DNA of 64,000 nucleotides from Macrothele yani (Eukaryota; Arthropoda; Arachnida; Araneae; Macrothelidae): contig CM076996.1 of the NCBI GenBank assembly GCA_039090855.1, positions 50,062,469-50,126,468 on the forward strand, given 5' to 3'. A program made the translations under genes and the position numbers. Below are positions 51,430-63,557 of this stretch, piece after piece. Numbering within the stretch: the first letter of the stretch is position 1; each line of letters opens with the position of its first letter. Under the pieces are notes generated by a model that saw only the letters and a program-made list of their open reading frames with translations, was not told the DNA's origin and did not search any database.

Positions 51430-52900
51430 TGAACAAACCTAGACCTGAATGGGACAGATATGTTTGCCCTAAATATCAATATTTCATCTCTCGCTTATCC
51501 GTCATTAAGATTAGCACCACAAAATAAATTGATATGGTGCCACATAGAACATATAAACATCTTAAAGAACACTGATGCTGATTTAAAAAGAAATATTCAT
51601 CCAAAGCACTGGTATACTTATTCTAGGTTTTCACTCCTTATCACTATTCTATAATCTTTCTACTTTTTCCTACTCTTAAGCATGGGTTCCCCCTTGTATC
51701 TTTTTACCTCTAAATGGCTCTGTTTAAATTGGGACTAAAATCAACTTACCCCATCCAACTAAGACACACCGCTGTGACAAATGTCGAAATGTCCTTGCGA
51801 CACACACATCGATCCAGTTCCATTTGGAGCTCTCCGACTCTGTACTTTGTTTTTCGATACTGGTGCCAATGTTAATGCCCTTGCGACACACACATCCACA
51901 CAGTTCTTGTCATTTTAACAAAACGACATCACATAGCCTCTTTCTCAGCTCCGGTGATGAATGGCCTCTGTTATTTCATATCCAGCAACGCCTCGTCGGT
52001 GGGTAGTTTCATCCAGTAACTGTTGGTTTTATGTACAAGTCTAAAATCCTTAAGTTTCTTTTCTTCTCAGCCACAGTGCCGACTCGTCGTTTAAATTCCA
52101 ACATGAAGAAATATTGTCGACTCGTTCTTTTAATTCCAGCAAAAAGAAAAATCGTTCCGATTCATCCATTGATTAACTTGTCTTTCGGGTGCATTCATCT
52201 GGTTTATCCTCTTTCCCTAGCGAAGGGCTAACACTGGGCCTATGTCCTTTGTTTAAGATCGGATTCTTGTTGGGTGCACCAGTTGTGAAACAGAGGACTC
52301 TGGGTTCCGTTTCGCCTATCCAGCCCCCTTTCTTGATGGTGCGTTTCGTTTTATCCTTTAGGATGAATGCCGTGATTGACAGTAAGTCATATGACTTGGA
52401 AACATTTATTTCGCAAGAAGCAAATCTATATGTAATATATTTACTTTTACCGTTTACGAGTGACCATCAGCAGAGCATAAAAAAAATTCTTTCCTCGTTC
52501 ATGTGAAATCTCTTTCTCTGTCTCTCTCGCTCTCTCTATCTCTCTCTCTGTCCGGCTTCCCTCTCTTCGTGAGCCCCTCAATCTTTGGGAGTCGCATTCT
52601 TGACACCTCGTAACAAATGTAATTTTGGTTCCGCCTCCAAGCATGTGGAAATCCAACAGAACATCACCATTGTATTTAACAACGACTCTCTTAAATAGTT
52701 CGAACAAACATGGTGTCTTTTAGAAAAAGTCTCTCACAAAATGCAATCAGTGTTTCATAAGAATAAATTGTCCGTTCTTATACAATATATCTTACACTGC
52801 CGTTACTTGAGCATATACACATACACACAAAAAGATTCATATACATTAATGCAAGGCAAATTTGAGTAATACATCAAATTAAATATATAATGCGAGGCTG
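51430..52900 (-). mobile_element. Fragment of a second Gmr1-like element: 5' LTR and leader
   Basis: In reverse orientation it parallels the 5' end of the element at 11351. LTR region about 52283-52900, sharing CATTTGTTACGAGGTGTCAA and GCAGTGTAAGATATAT; then the primer-binding region; then leader 51430-52280, sharing CCAATTTAAA, GTAAGTTG, TAAGAGTAGGAAAAAGTAG and AGTGTTCTTTAA. The primer-binding site reads TGGTGCACCCAACAAG, unlike the TGGCGCAG of the complete copy. No coding part remains. It is diverged but colinear, so a separate family member. Confidence 0.85.
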
Positions 52901-53593
52901 ACTTTATTCTTGGACTTTAAATTAAATTTTTCTTCAACCAAAAAGCAGCATTGCTAAGTCTTCAAAAAAAATATGACCTAACTTAACCAACTTTTGTTCT
53001 GCAAATAAAGATGAACCAAATGGATTCTTCGAAAAGTTAATTCCTGTGTGGCAGCAAGCTTGTTAAGAAATGTTGTTGTTTTTGTATCTCATGGATTTGA
53101 ATCTACCTCAGCTTAGCCTGAGGGTGGAAACGTTCCTAAGCTAGGGTTATTGTGGCACAAAAACACACTCCTTGGTGTTCACGCTTCCGTTTGTTTTTCT
53201 TCCTTAGAAAATTAACTGTGCACATGTCACGTGAATATTTAAATTCGTGTTTGTTACATTACAGTTGTTGTTTTTTTCATTCTCCCACGCTGCGTATTTA
53301 AAACACTGTTTTAGAAACCAAAAACAGGATGTTAGCCATTATGTCGCTTCTAAAATGCAAAACTTGGATGCCTTCCTACCTAGCACACCTTGACATTCGT
53401 TCTTTCGAAGCTCTGCTTCGCTGTTATATCCATATTGGTTTTTGAGGGTACCTACATACTGTACAAGACGGGCTTCGTTCCCAACGACAGGAACCTTAAT
53501 CTTATTTATATTGAAGGCTACGCTTGTACATTTCGTTCAAATTTCGAAAGGGTAAAGACAAATTTTTCATCACATTCCCACCAGCCCTAAATA
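52901..53593. other. No gene seen
   Basis: About 690 bases. The frames at 53390 and 53524 show no domain. CCTCAGCTTAGCCTGAGG near 53106 is a short imperfect palindrome of no evident meaning. Confidence 0.5.
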
Positions 53594-55001
53594 CACTGCT
53601 GGCCACCCAAAATGCAACACCAAAAAGGACACGAGATAGCAAAGCCAGATTTACTGAACACATAACAACAAATACAAAGATGAAACGATTGAGCTTACAG
53701 TCCCGTGCGACTTGCGGAACACGCAGACATCAATAGTTCGTGTGGCCCCCATGGCTGGCAATAACGGCCGCTACACGCCGCGGCATCGCGCGAAAGAGGC
53801 TTTGGATGTGGGCTTGGGGTATGTCGGTCCAGGCTGCTTCCACACGATGCCACAGTTCAACAGGCGTAGCCGCGGGTAGTGCTTGCCGGGACACTCGGTT
53901 GCCGATCAGCGACCAGACGTGTTCGAAGGGTGACATATCGGGAGAACAGGCGGGCCACGGCAGCAGTGACACCTGATGGGCCGTGAAGAATTGTTGCACG
54001 ATGCGTGCCACGTACGGGCACGCATTGTCCTGTTGAAACATGGCCGCTGGCAGGTCCTGCAAGTAAGTGAGGACTACAGGCTCCTAAACGTCGGAGATGT
54101 AGCAGTGGCTGTTGAGTGTCCCGGCGATGCGTACCAGAAGGGTGCGGGTGTCATATCCAATTCCGCCCCAAACCCAAACATCAGGCGACGGACCGGTATG
54201 GCGATGCATAATGAGGGGTCATACAGTCTCTCGCCGCGGTGCCGCCACACGCGGATCCGACCATCGTGGTGTTGCAGGCAGAAGCGGGATTCGTCGGAGA
54301 AGAAAATGTCGTGCCATTCCGAAGTCCAGGTGCGGCGTTCAACAGCCTACTGCCGACGCACTCGCCGGTGGTGTAACGTCAATGGTAATCGGAGCAATGG
54401 GCGCCGTGCGACAAGTCCCCGCACCGGTAGACGACGTCGAACGGTACGTGCTTACATAGGTTGTTGCGCAACACACCCTTATTCCTGCGCTAACGTTCGT
54501 GATGTGGCGGTGCGAGCCGTCAATGCCCGCCGCACAACATGCCGGACCTCACGTCTGGTGGTGTGCCGCGGCGGCGGCAATCGCTCACGTCAATCCGTCC
54601 GTCCCTCCTGCACCCACCGAATCCATACTCGCCTCACTGTGGATTGATGTGGTCCCACACGGGTGCCGATGTCTCGGTACGATAAACCGCTGTCGCGATA
54701 AGCCACTATTCGTCCTCTGTCGAAGTCCGAAACGTGCTAGAACGACTGCCGTATTCTGCGACGAGGCATCAGGAAGCTTTTCACGCACAGGTCCGGCAGC
54801 ACAACACACTTCCACTACTTACACCCCGCCTTATATGCACCCTTCTTATAGTGCTTCTCGGTGGCGTGCCGGGTGCACACATTTTGCATATGCCCTGCAA
54901 TACTAATCGTTTACATAACCTCTCGCGGGCGACGCATGCTGCGAATTTCAGGCCAATCGGATTCTTCCTTCTTGGTGTTGCATTTTGGGTGGCCAGCAGT
55001 G
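53594..55001 (-). mobile_element. Tc1-like transposon, family D copy 2
   Basis: Same terminal repeats as family D copy 1, at 53594 and 55001, flanked by TA. Inverted relative to copy 1; length 1408 bp. The transposase is broken. Confidence 0.95.
53730..54816 (-). pseudogene. Tc1-like transposase, family D copy 2
   Basis: The C-terminal frame 54062-53730 is intact for 110 residues: FQQDNACPYVARIVQQFF (second Asp), CSPDMSPFEHVWSLIG (third Glu) and the C-terminal ASHGGHTNY end. Upstream, broken frames carry IFFSDESRFCLQHHDGRIRV (first Asp, near 54260-54320) and the helix-turn-helix region up to 54815. Several frameshifts lie between 54060 and 54600. Confidence 0.85.
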
Positions 55002-55679
55002 TAGATAAAATGCCGATTACGTTGTTTTTTGGCGCGGAGTTTTAGTTTTTCTGTTCCAGAACCCTTTGTCGGAATTAGGAGGGAATGGATATACGAGTCT
55101 TTGAGTAAGACTAACTTCTTTCACCAAAGTCTCGATATAAAAGACACACAGTGCAGATGATGGCGGGAAGTCCTGGCTAACCGCCTTTTGGACAGAAAAG
55201 AGGTCAGTGAGCTCCACTTGACCTGAGAGAAACTAATGACGTTAGTATGAAACACTTACACCTGGACCAAAATCGTAAATCAAAAGTTACAGGCTTTCAG
55301 TTCATAAGGAACCTTGTGGAATGTATTTCTTTGATTGCGATTAGCATACAGCGTTTGAACTCGTTTCGGATAAAGCAATCAATATCATCCTGCATAAAAA
55401 ACACATCTTGAAAAAGTTTCTGCCCAGTATTCCTGAAACGTGACATGTATGAAAACAGTCAGATATTATTTTAAATAACCTGGTTGCAACAATTTTGACG
55501 AAGACTGTGAAGTCGTAACTCAGTAAAGTTACGAGCCCCTAATCTCCCCCTTCACAACGAAGGCATGACCACGTTTCCTGACTAATACAGTTTGGCCTAA
55601 AAACATCGTCTCAGTCAGTTGCGCAGTTGGAAACAACGAACTAAACAATTCAGAATCTAGTGAAGCCCATTCCGGTGGG
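55002..55679. other. No gene seen
   Basis: 678 bases; no recognisable domain in the short frames and no element borders. Confidence 0.5.
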
Positions 55680-55880
55680 CGAGTGATCAGAGGCCAATGT
55701 TTCTGGCCAGTCGTGAGATCTGGGTCCTGGTTCGAGTCCCGGGTGGAGCATGACCGTTGTGTTTGTCTAACGGCTCTACATCTAACCCTTCTTTAGAACC
55801 ATTGGCCCAAAATTAGGTACGGAAGGCTACTTGCATTCCTTAGCGTTGCTCATGGTGGCGTTATACCCTTAAATATAAGA
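55680..55880 (+). mobile_element. Diverged SINE relic (family S)
   Basis: From GATCAGAGGCCAATGTTTCT to GCTCATGGTGGCGTTATACC it keeps the family S order: B-box-like GGTTCGAGTCCC, GTGTTTGTCTAACGGC, AGAACCATTGGCCCAAAATT and the 3' motif. Heavily mutated. Confidence 0.75.
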
Positions 55881-55916
55881 AAGAGGCCAAGCAAGCAAGT
55901 GAGCAAAGGTCTAATA

Positions 55917-56676
55917 CACTGGCGTGCAAAAATTAAGGACGAGACGGTTTTTCGAATGTAACGTCGTGCAGAAGCGCTCCACACCGACTCAAATCATACC
56001 ATAAGATCTCCAAGATGTAAAAATATGGGACAAGTTAGGAAAACTGTCCAAAGAAGGAATCCAAAGGATACAAAGGCAATTTATTCAAAAGGTAGCTTCG
56101 AGCACAACTGGACAGAAGACAGAAGTGTCCATGTGACAGGCGGCTGCCAAGGAAAATCCAGTCTTTAGTAGGGGATATGATCACCCCTGACTGCGTTGCA
56201 GGATTTACGTCTGTCCATGCTGAGGACGAGGTTGTCAAGGAGCTGTTGAGGCATCGCGGCCCATTCCTCTTGTAACGCCAATCGCAGCTGCGGAATCGTT
56301 GCTGGCGGCTGGTGACGTGCTGCCAAGCGTCTCCCGAGAAGGTTCCACTCGTGTTCTATTGGATGAAGGTCCGGGACTTTGCAGGCCAATCCATGCGATG
56401 AATATCTTTACTCTATAACAGCTCTGCGACATCCACTGTACGATGAGGTGTATCGTTGTCGTCCATGAAGAGGAACTCAGGACCCACAGCACCTCTAAAC
56501 ATACCCACGTAAGGCAGGAGAACCTCGGTACAATACCGGACACAGGTGACTGAACCTCCTTGGAAGATGTGGAGGTCAGTACGGCTAGTAAGCATGATAC
56601 TGCCCCAAACGAAAACTCCGCCACCTCCAAACCGGTGCCTTTCGATGATGTTGGAGGTGTGATTGCGTGTTCCTTG
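55917..56676 (-). mobile_element. Tc1-like transposon, family E copy 1, truncated
   Basis: The terminal repeat CACTGGCGTGCAAAAATTAA at 55917 after TA matches the right end of the complete copy at 59396-60940. The minus-strand transposase core is in pieces: MDDNDTPHRTVDVAELL (second Asp, 56460-56413 region) and the LHPIEHEWNLLGRRLAARHQ third-acid region in 56389-56165. The copy stops at a hairpin (56648-56698), joined to a family D copy. Confidence 0.85.
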
Positions 56677-56698
56677 CACGCAATCACACCTCCAACAT
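56648..56698. repeat. 22-bp perfect inverted repeat at a transposon junction
   Basis: Arms 56648-56669 (starts ATGTTGGAGGTGTGATTGCG) and 56677-56698 are exact reverse complements around the 7-base loop TTCCTTG. The arm sequence is that of family E; the right arm is an inverted extra copy. Confidence 0.93.
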
Positions 56699-57838
56699 TC
56701 GTCCTCTCTTCGTCCTCTGTCGAATAGTGGCTTATCGCGACAGCAGTTTATCGTACCGAGACATCGGCGCCCATGTGGGACGACATCCAGCCACAGTGAG
56801 GCGAGTATGGATTCGGTGGATGCAGAAGGGACGGATGGAAGGACCGACATGAGCAAATTCCGCAGCCGCGGCACACCACCGAACGAGAGGACCGGCATGT
56901 TGTGCGGCGGGTATTAACGGCTCACACCGCCACATCACAAACGTTAGCGCAGGAATTAGGGTGTGTTGCGCAACAACCTGTGTCAGCACGTACCGTTCGA
57001 CGTCATCTGTAGGAGCGGGGACCTATCGCACTGCTCCCATTGCTCGGATTACCATTGGCGTCACACCATCGGCGAGTGAGTCGGCAGTGGGTCGTTGAAC
57101 GCCGCACCTGGACTACGGAATGGCACGACATTGTCTTCTCCGACGAATCCCGCTTCTGCATGAAACACCACGATGGTCGGATCCGGATGTGGCGGCACCG
57201 CAGCGAGAGACTGTATGACATCTGCAATATGCATCGCCATACCGGTCCGTCGCCTGGCGTTGTGGTTTGGGGCGCAATTGGATATGACACCCGCACTCCT
57301 CTGGTACGCATCGGCGGTACACTCAACAGCCACCGCTTCATCTCCGACGTTTTGGAGCCTGTAGTCCTACCTTACTAGCAGGACCTGCCAGCGGCCACGT
57401 TTCCACAGGACAATGCGGACCCGCATGTGGCACGCATCCTGCAACAATTCTTCACGGCCCACCAGGTGCCACTGCTGTCGGGGTCCGCCTGTTCTCCTGA
57501 TATGTCGCCCATCGAACACGTATGGTCACTGATCGGCACCGAGTGGCCCGGCTAGCACCACCCGCTGCTACGCCTGATGATCTGTGGCAACGTGTGGAAG
57601 CAGCCTAGACCGACATACCCCAAGCCCACATCCAAAGCCTCTTTCGTTCGATGCTGCGGCGTGTAGCAGCCGTTATTGCCAGCCATGGGGGCCACACGAA
57701 CTATTGATGTCTGCGTGTTCCGCAAGTCGCACGGGCCCGTAATCTTAATCGTTTCATCTTTGTATCTGTTGTGTCCAGTAAATCTGGCTTTGCTATCTCG
57801 TGTTCTTCTTGGTGTTGCATTTTGGGTGGCCAGCAGTA
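56699..57838 (+). mobile_element. Tc1-like transposon, family D copy 3, 5'-truncated
   Basis: Family D sequence from CTTCGTCCTCTGTCGAATAG to the right terminal repeat GGTGTTGCATTTTGGGTGGC, which has lost the final TG. The transposase is broken but keeps DIVFSDESRFCMKHHDGRIR (about 57130-57190, first Asp), GVVVWGAIGYDTRTPL, a mutated FPQDNADPHVARIL (second Asp) and CSPDMSPIEHVWSLIG (third Glu). Confidence 0.88.
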
Positions 57839-57944
57839 GGTAAAATGAGGATCAAAGATAGAGCAATTAAAGTAAGAAGCCAGATTGGTGTGGTATGGAA
57901 TGAGAAGGACAGGAGATTGCGTGGGACGTTGAATCATGAATATG

Positions 57945-59190
57945 CGGTTGCGTTAAATGTACACACACCTGCCACTATATCAGAAACCATTATGCAGATG
58001 TACGTGAGTGTCATTTACGCTGCAAATATGCAAAATACGTGGTCACGTGCCTCACCATGTGTTCTAGTTAACTATTTAACACTGCTGCTCGTCAGTAATC
58101 ATTTTCAGTAGTGTTGATCACAATAGAAAACACAAATAATCTTTCGGAAATCAATAAAGGGCTTCTTGTGGGTTCCAGTCTGGCTGGAGCGACGGTTTTG
58201 AGAACAGAAAAAGTGACTGGTTTCTCAAACGGTGATATATCCCGGGTCTTCAATCAGTGGAAAAATAATCCAAATTTCAAGTCTAAAAGGCGCAACTGTG
58301 GCGCTACGACAATCTGTTAGGAACAAGGTTGCCGTTTTCTGAGAAGGCTTGTACGGAGAAATAAGATTTTCTGCGTGCAGTAATTGACCGAAGTAATTAA
58401 TGAAAGCTGTTCCCTACCCATATCTCAGCGAAATAAGCTCAGGTTATGGAAGATGATTGCTAGTTGCAGTCGTATGTCTACACGGAAATCTCTAATTTCT
58501 GCGAACAGCTGAAAAGTTCGTCTACAGTGATGTCAGGAACACCGTGACTGCACATTGAAAGACTGGAAAAAAGATCATGCGGTTCGACGAGTTGGGGCAC
58601 ACCATGTTCTGTAGCGACGGTGGGCAGAGAGTCTGGCAGGAGTCCCATGAAGCAATGGACAGCAGCTTGCCTTGTAAACACAACTCAAGGTTCTGAGGTG
58701 ATTTCATGGTGTGGGGCACGTTCTGTTTCACGACACTTGTCCCCTGGTGTTGCTGGAAAGTTGGGTTTCCTCAAAGTATTATCTGAACTTTGTTGCTGAT
58801 CAAGTCCATTCTGCAATGTTGACTTTTATCCAGAAGGTGACGGCTGTTTCACGGACGACAACGCTGGTGCCCATCGCGCAAAATATTTTCAGCAGGGGTT
58901 CAGCTAGCATGACAGCGACTTCCACCATCTTTTGTGGATACCACTAAGCACAGATTTGAACCCCATTGACAATGTATGGGACATGTTGAAAAAACTGATC
59001 CAGGAGCAAAGGTGTCTTTCGTAGGATCTGAGCCAATTAAAGGACTGTCTGGTGAACGCTTGGCATGCTACAGACGTAGATGCATTCCAAAAACTTGTGG
59101 AATCTATGCCAAATCGCATACGTGCTGTAACTCGGGTTAAATGAGGTCCAGCCCGGTAATGAATAAAAGTTTCTTATTCAGTGGCTGGTA
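57945..59190 (+). mobile_element. Tc1-like transposon, family B copy 2
   Basis: Colinear, in opposite orientation, with the copy at 25990-27390. N-terminal frame 58111-58320 (SEINKGLLVGSSLAGATVL; FSNGDISRVFNQWKNN helix-turn-helix). The core is in many short frames to about 59140, including a GTFCFTTLVPWC-like strand near 58720 and a third-acid region HFEPH-QCMGHVEK near 58945-58990. Terminal repeats are not resolved. Confidence 0.75.
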
Positions 59191-59395
59191 TGTGTAGAAT
59201 AAAGGAAGAACGAAGATGAGAGGGACACAGAAACAAATAAGCAGTTACATTTTGCAGCGGGATTGAGAGAGGGAAATGATGCGCGCAAGGCGTAACTAAT
59301 CAGAGAAGCAAGATTCCTAATGAGGTTCACCTAATATGCAAAAAAATTTAATAAAGACATAAAATAAAAACCACTGTAAACGAATGGAACTATTA

Positions 59396-60940
59396 CACTA
59401 CTTTGCAAAAATTAAGTACGAAGAGGAGAAATTAGCATAACAGCGGAACGAGCATGCAGAACGGACCGAAAGACCACTCAGGAGTAGACTAGGGTCCGGT
59501 ACGGTAAGGCATGTGCATATATGCAGCATGACGTAGGGGGGGGAGTGTCGGAAAGGTATAAAGCACACGGGCGGTGTACGCTCAACAATTCGGCGAAAGC
59601 TATTGCACGGTGTACATCGGTTTGAACGACGTCGAGTTGCTGCCACCGTGTGATATGGCCAACAGGCAATCCAGCAGATGACATCTGGATGACTTTACCC
59701 GAGGTCATTGGGAAGTTGGAAGAAGGTCGAAGTGTGACTAGTGTGGCCGAGGAGTTCGGGAACGCTCACAGCATCGTTTCACGAGTTTGGAGAGCATTTC
59801 AAACGACACGAACAGCTATCCGAGAGTTTAGCAGTGGTCGTCCACGAGCAACCACGGCTGCGGACGACCGGTATATTGTCCTGCAGGCGAGAAGAGACAG
59901 ACGACAGACAGCGGGAGAAATCGCAAGGCACATGCAGCAAACAACTGGACGTCCGTTATCGCGTTTTACCGTGGCCAGTAGGCTGCACAAAGGTAATCTA
60001 TTTGCACGACGACGAGTACGGTGTGTGCCATTAACGCCTGCTCATCGGAGACGGCGGTTTCTCTGGTGCCAGGAACATAAGAACTGGACACATCAGCAAT
60101 GGGGTCGAGTTCTCTTTACGGATGAGAGCCGATTTAGTCTGACGAGCGATTCTGGACGTATACACTTCTGGAGAGAGCAGGGAACACGCAATCACACCTC
60201 CAACATCATCGTAGGGGACCGGTTTGGAGGTGGCGGAGTTCTCGTTTGGGGTGGTATCATGCTTGGTAGCCGTACGGACATCCACATCTTCCAAGGAGGT
60301 TCAGGCACTGGTGTCCGCTAGTGTACCGAGGTTCTCCTGCCTCACGTGCTTCTGTTTAAAGGTGCTGTGGGTCCTGAGTTCATCTTCATGGACGACAACG
60401 CTATACCTCATCGTACAGTGGCTGTCGCAGAGCTGTTGGAAGTGAAGATATTCAATGCATGCATTGGCCCGCAAGGTCCCCGGACCTAAATCCAATCGAA
60501 CGCGTGTGGGACCTTCTCGGGAGACGCTTGGCAGCACGTCACCAGCCGCCAGCATCAATTCCGCAGCTGCGATTGGGCGCTACAAGAGGAATGGGCCGCG
60601 ATTTCTCAACAGCTCCTTGACAACCTCGTCCTCAGCATGGACAGACGTTGTAAATCCTACAACGCAGTTAGGGGGATCATATCCCCTACTAAAAACTGGA
60701 TTTTTCTTGGCAGCCGCCTGTCACATGGTCGTTTCTGTCTTCTGTCCAGTTGTGCTGGAAGCTACCTTTTCAATAAAGTGCCTTTGTATCCTTTGGATTC
60801 CTTGTTTTGACGGTTTTGCTCACTTGTCCCATATTCTTACATCTTGGGGATCTAATGGTATGATTTGAGTCGATGTGGAGCACTTCTGCACGACGTTATA
60901 TTCGAAAACCTGTCTTGTCCTTAATTTTTGCACGCCAGTG
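59396..60940 (+). mobile_element. Tc1-like transposon, family E copy 2
   Basis: Left end CACTACTTTGCAAAAATTAA at 59396 and right end (reverse complement CACTGGCGTGCAAAAATTAA) at 60940 are flanked by TA. Length 1545 bp. Confidence 0.92.
59650..60700 (+). pseudogene. Tc1-like transposase, family E
   Basis: The frame 59650-60321 (223 residues) is the longest intact transposase frame in the window: LEEGRSVTSVAEEFGNAHSI and SRVWRAFQTTRTAIR (helix-turn-helix pair), a SGRPRATTAADDR linker, RRRFLWCQEHKNWT, the first catalytic region VLFTDESRFSLTSDSGRIHF, and GGGGVLVWGGIMLGSRTDI. It ends at a TAG after GTGVR. In later frames: EFIFMDDNAIPHRTVAVAELL (second Asp) and PNPIERVWDLLGRRL-like sequence (third Glu, about 60490-60530). 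Three to four breaks in all. Confidence 0.88.
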
Positions 60941-60942
60941 TA

Positions 60943-61263
60943 TTAACATATACCCACAAGTACGTACGTGCATGCATATATAAGTAGTACGGCCCGTAAG
61001 CATTTGCGACATCTACGCTGCCGGGGATTCAATAATGAGTTTGTCATGACGTGAATCATTTTTTTAGCTTTGAGGTTTCACCTCATTTCTCCATAGTAAA
61101 CGTTAGGTTCAACACCCAACAAGAAAATTTTATTAACGATAAATACATTTTGCTCTCAGCGCGATAATAATATACCTCGTACCTACTGTAACGTACCAGG
61201 AGATGTGACGTACCTGCCAGAAGGACGCACACGACATAAAGGCAGATAGCAATCAGAACAAAC
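60943..61263. other. No gene seen
   Basis: 321 bases after the family E element, with ACGTACGTGCATGCATATAT-like alternating purine-pyrimidine sequence near 60961. Confidence 0.45.
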
Positions 61264-61335
61264 GTCCGCGTAGCTCAATTGGTAGAGTGACTTATTCCGG
61301 AATGCGGGGATCCGGGTTCGAATCCTGGCGTGGAC
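61264..61335 (+). tRNA. tRNA-like sequence or pseudo-tRNA
   Basis: 72 bases with a complete acceptor stem (GTCCGCG / CGTGGAC, one G-T pair), a D arm with A-box TAGCTCAATTGGTAG and a T arm with B-box GGTTCGAATCC. The anticodon stem pairs badly, so no anticodon is assigned and a functional tRNA is unlikely. It may be the head of a SINE or a tRNA pseudogene; no body resembling family S or T follows. Confidence 0.55.
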
Positions 61336-63557
61336 AGAAATGACGGAGAAATTTACTTCGTTATACTACGGTATCACTTTTGAGAGCTGACTGGTTCTTC
61401 GCCAGCACCCCATGATTTTAACGCACTTCATGGCTTGTGACACATCGCAGTTTTTGCTCCTGAAGGTCACAAAGTTTTCTATGATTGAACTGTTGAAATC
61501 CATTCAGTGTTCCTATGGCGTCGTTGTAATCTCTACATTACTTCGTTTTCAGGTTATATTCGGTACACATGGTCATTAGTATAACAACGTTGTCCGCCTC
61601 GGGGGCCGAGGGATCCGAGGCTTAGGTTTTTGATCAGTCGTCTGAGTTATTCATCGTGATCGTTAGACATTGAAAATAAGAAGACAGAAAAAAGAACCAC
61701 GTTAAAAACCAAAACGCGTTATTATTTTGTTTTGCTCTTGACTTTTTTCTCACTTGCATTTACTAATGTTACTGTCACCTGTGCATTTACTAATGTTACT
61801 GATTTCGCTAAATTTTTAAATCTACTGGCAACAAAATTTTATTTTTCATGTTTTGCCACTTAATAACACAAATAATGGCATGAATAATGATCAGTGCATT
61901 CGTTTAGACAAATATCATCAGACATTCTTTTAGGCCTACTACTTTAAGCAGCTGTTATCCCCTTGCACAAAACCTGAGAAAATGTAAGAAACGTGCAGCC
62001 TTGGAGCAGGACGTTCTGAGCGCTTTTCCACAATTATAGCAGTTCCTGATAGGACTACCGTGCCTAAAATAATGATCAAGAAACTACCAACCCTTTCGTA
62101 AATTAAAAGATAATTAATCGCAGTAGCATTATTCCCTTTCGTTAGAGCTTTCCTCGAGATAGTGTTTTTACCTTCTAGTGTAAATAAATATTAATGATTT
62201 TCGAACCAACAGAAATTTAAATTTTGATAAATAACATCGGATTGTTAAACTTAAGAGAAACGCGTATACCATTTATTCAACGCTTATTCAGCTATATATT
62301 TGCTTCATAACACTTTTCAGGATTAAATCATAAAAGATCCTTTTCGGTTTAAAATATTCTTCAATTAAAGGAACAATTGAGCTTTCTAAAGCACTGGCTG
62401 ACAGCTGCCTGTTCTCTGAGATAAAGAGAGGGCAGCTTTCCCTGCTATTGTTTCTCGACTTAGGGCATTTGGGTAAGAGCAGAGCGTTTCGTCTTTCTCT
62501 AAGTGGCCATTGTACCACCTCTCTTTCTCCAGCTGTAACTGTTTCATCCAGTATCTCCTTTGAAAGAGCACTGAGTGCTATTGTCCTTGTAAATCCCATC
62601 CTTTCGCAGACAAAGTGCTACACTGCTGCAAGCAGAAACATAAGATCCTGTTTTACTCAGCTAGATACACTTCCCACTTTACTAACAATTCTAAAGTGTC
62701 TGGGATTAATTTTTTGCTTTTCGTATAATTTCGCAATCAGACAAAAACATGTCTTTCGTGTTTTAAGGTAGATTAAGTCTTTTTGTTTTCAATGTACTTT
62801 ATTTTAATTTCCGTTCTCTTAAAATTCCTTATCAGATTTCTTAAATATTTATTTCAAAACTCGGTTGAATGGTATATTTGCTCTCAAATAATACATTTCA
62901 ATGGTGACGAAAAATTCTCTAGCGTAACTTTTGTTTTTCAGAACCCAATAAGAAATTAAGTTGAAAAATTGATCAACATCCTTCCAAAGAACCACAGATC
63001 AATCACACCGAGGAGCGCAAAATGTTTTCTCTAACATATCTAATAACAGTCCCAGAAATAAACAACAATACTGCTGGAGAACAAGGAAACATTTTTAAAT
63101 AAATTAAACTATAAAGTGAAACCCTCGATTCTAGTGACTAGAAAATTGTGTAACATTATTTTATAATACAGATCATAATGTATCACTAGTTTTTAGTTAA
63201 GGAACGAGAAAGAAAAAGGACAATGAGCAATACATAAATGTTATTAAGAAACTTTTTTCAGTTATGTTCTTTGGCGTATACCTGTATTTAACATTTTCTT
63301 TTAACTTCTGTCTTCTCATATAAATTTTGTTGTGTCGCATTAAATATTTTCCCACTGAATGGCACGTTACTTCCCAGAGTAGTTTGGACATTTTGGCAAG
63401 AGTGAGTCAAGAAAAATAAATGAACAACCCTGAACGAAAAAGGGTCGAGATAGTGAATATAGTGGATTTGTTAGCGATAAACTTGGAATCGTGAAACAGG
63501 TTGTAGATTAATGTGCATCGACAAACAGGTGTTGTGGATAACTGTCTGAGATTTTTA
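61336..63557. other. No gene seen
   Basis: About 2.2 kb of AT-rich sequence. GAGTTATTCATCGTGATCGT (61643) vaguely recalls the 3' motif of the family S SINE. The frames 62288-62599 (minus) and 62448-62771 (plus) overlap each other and show no domain. Confidence 0.5.

Noticed and set aside
62288..62771. Overlapping frames on both strands with moderate length
   Set aside because: No domain, no codon or composition signal, and the two overlap antisense. Probably chance frames.
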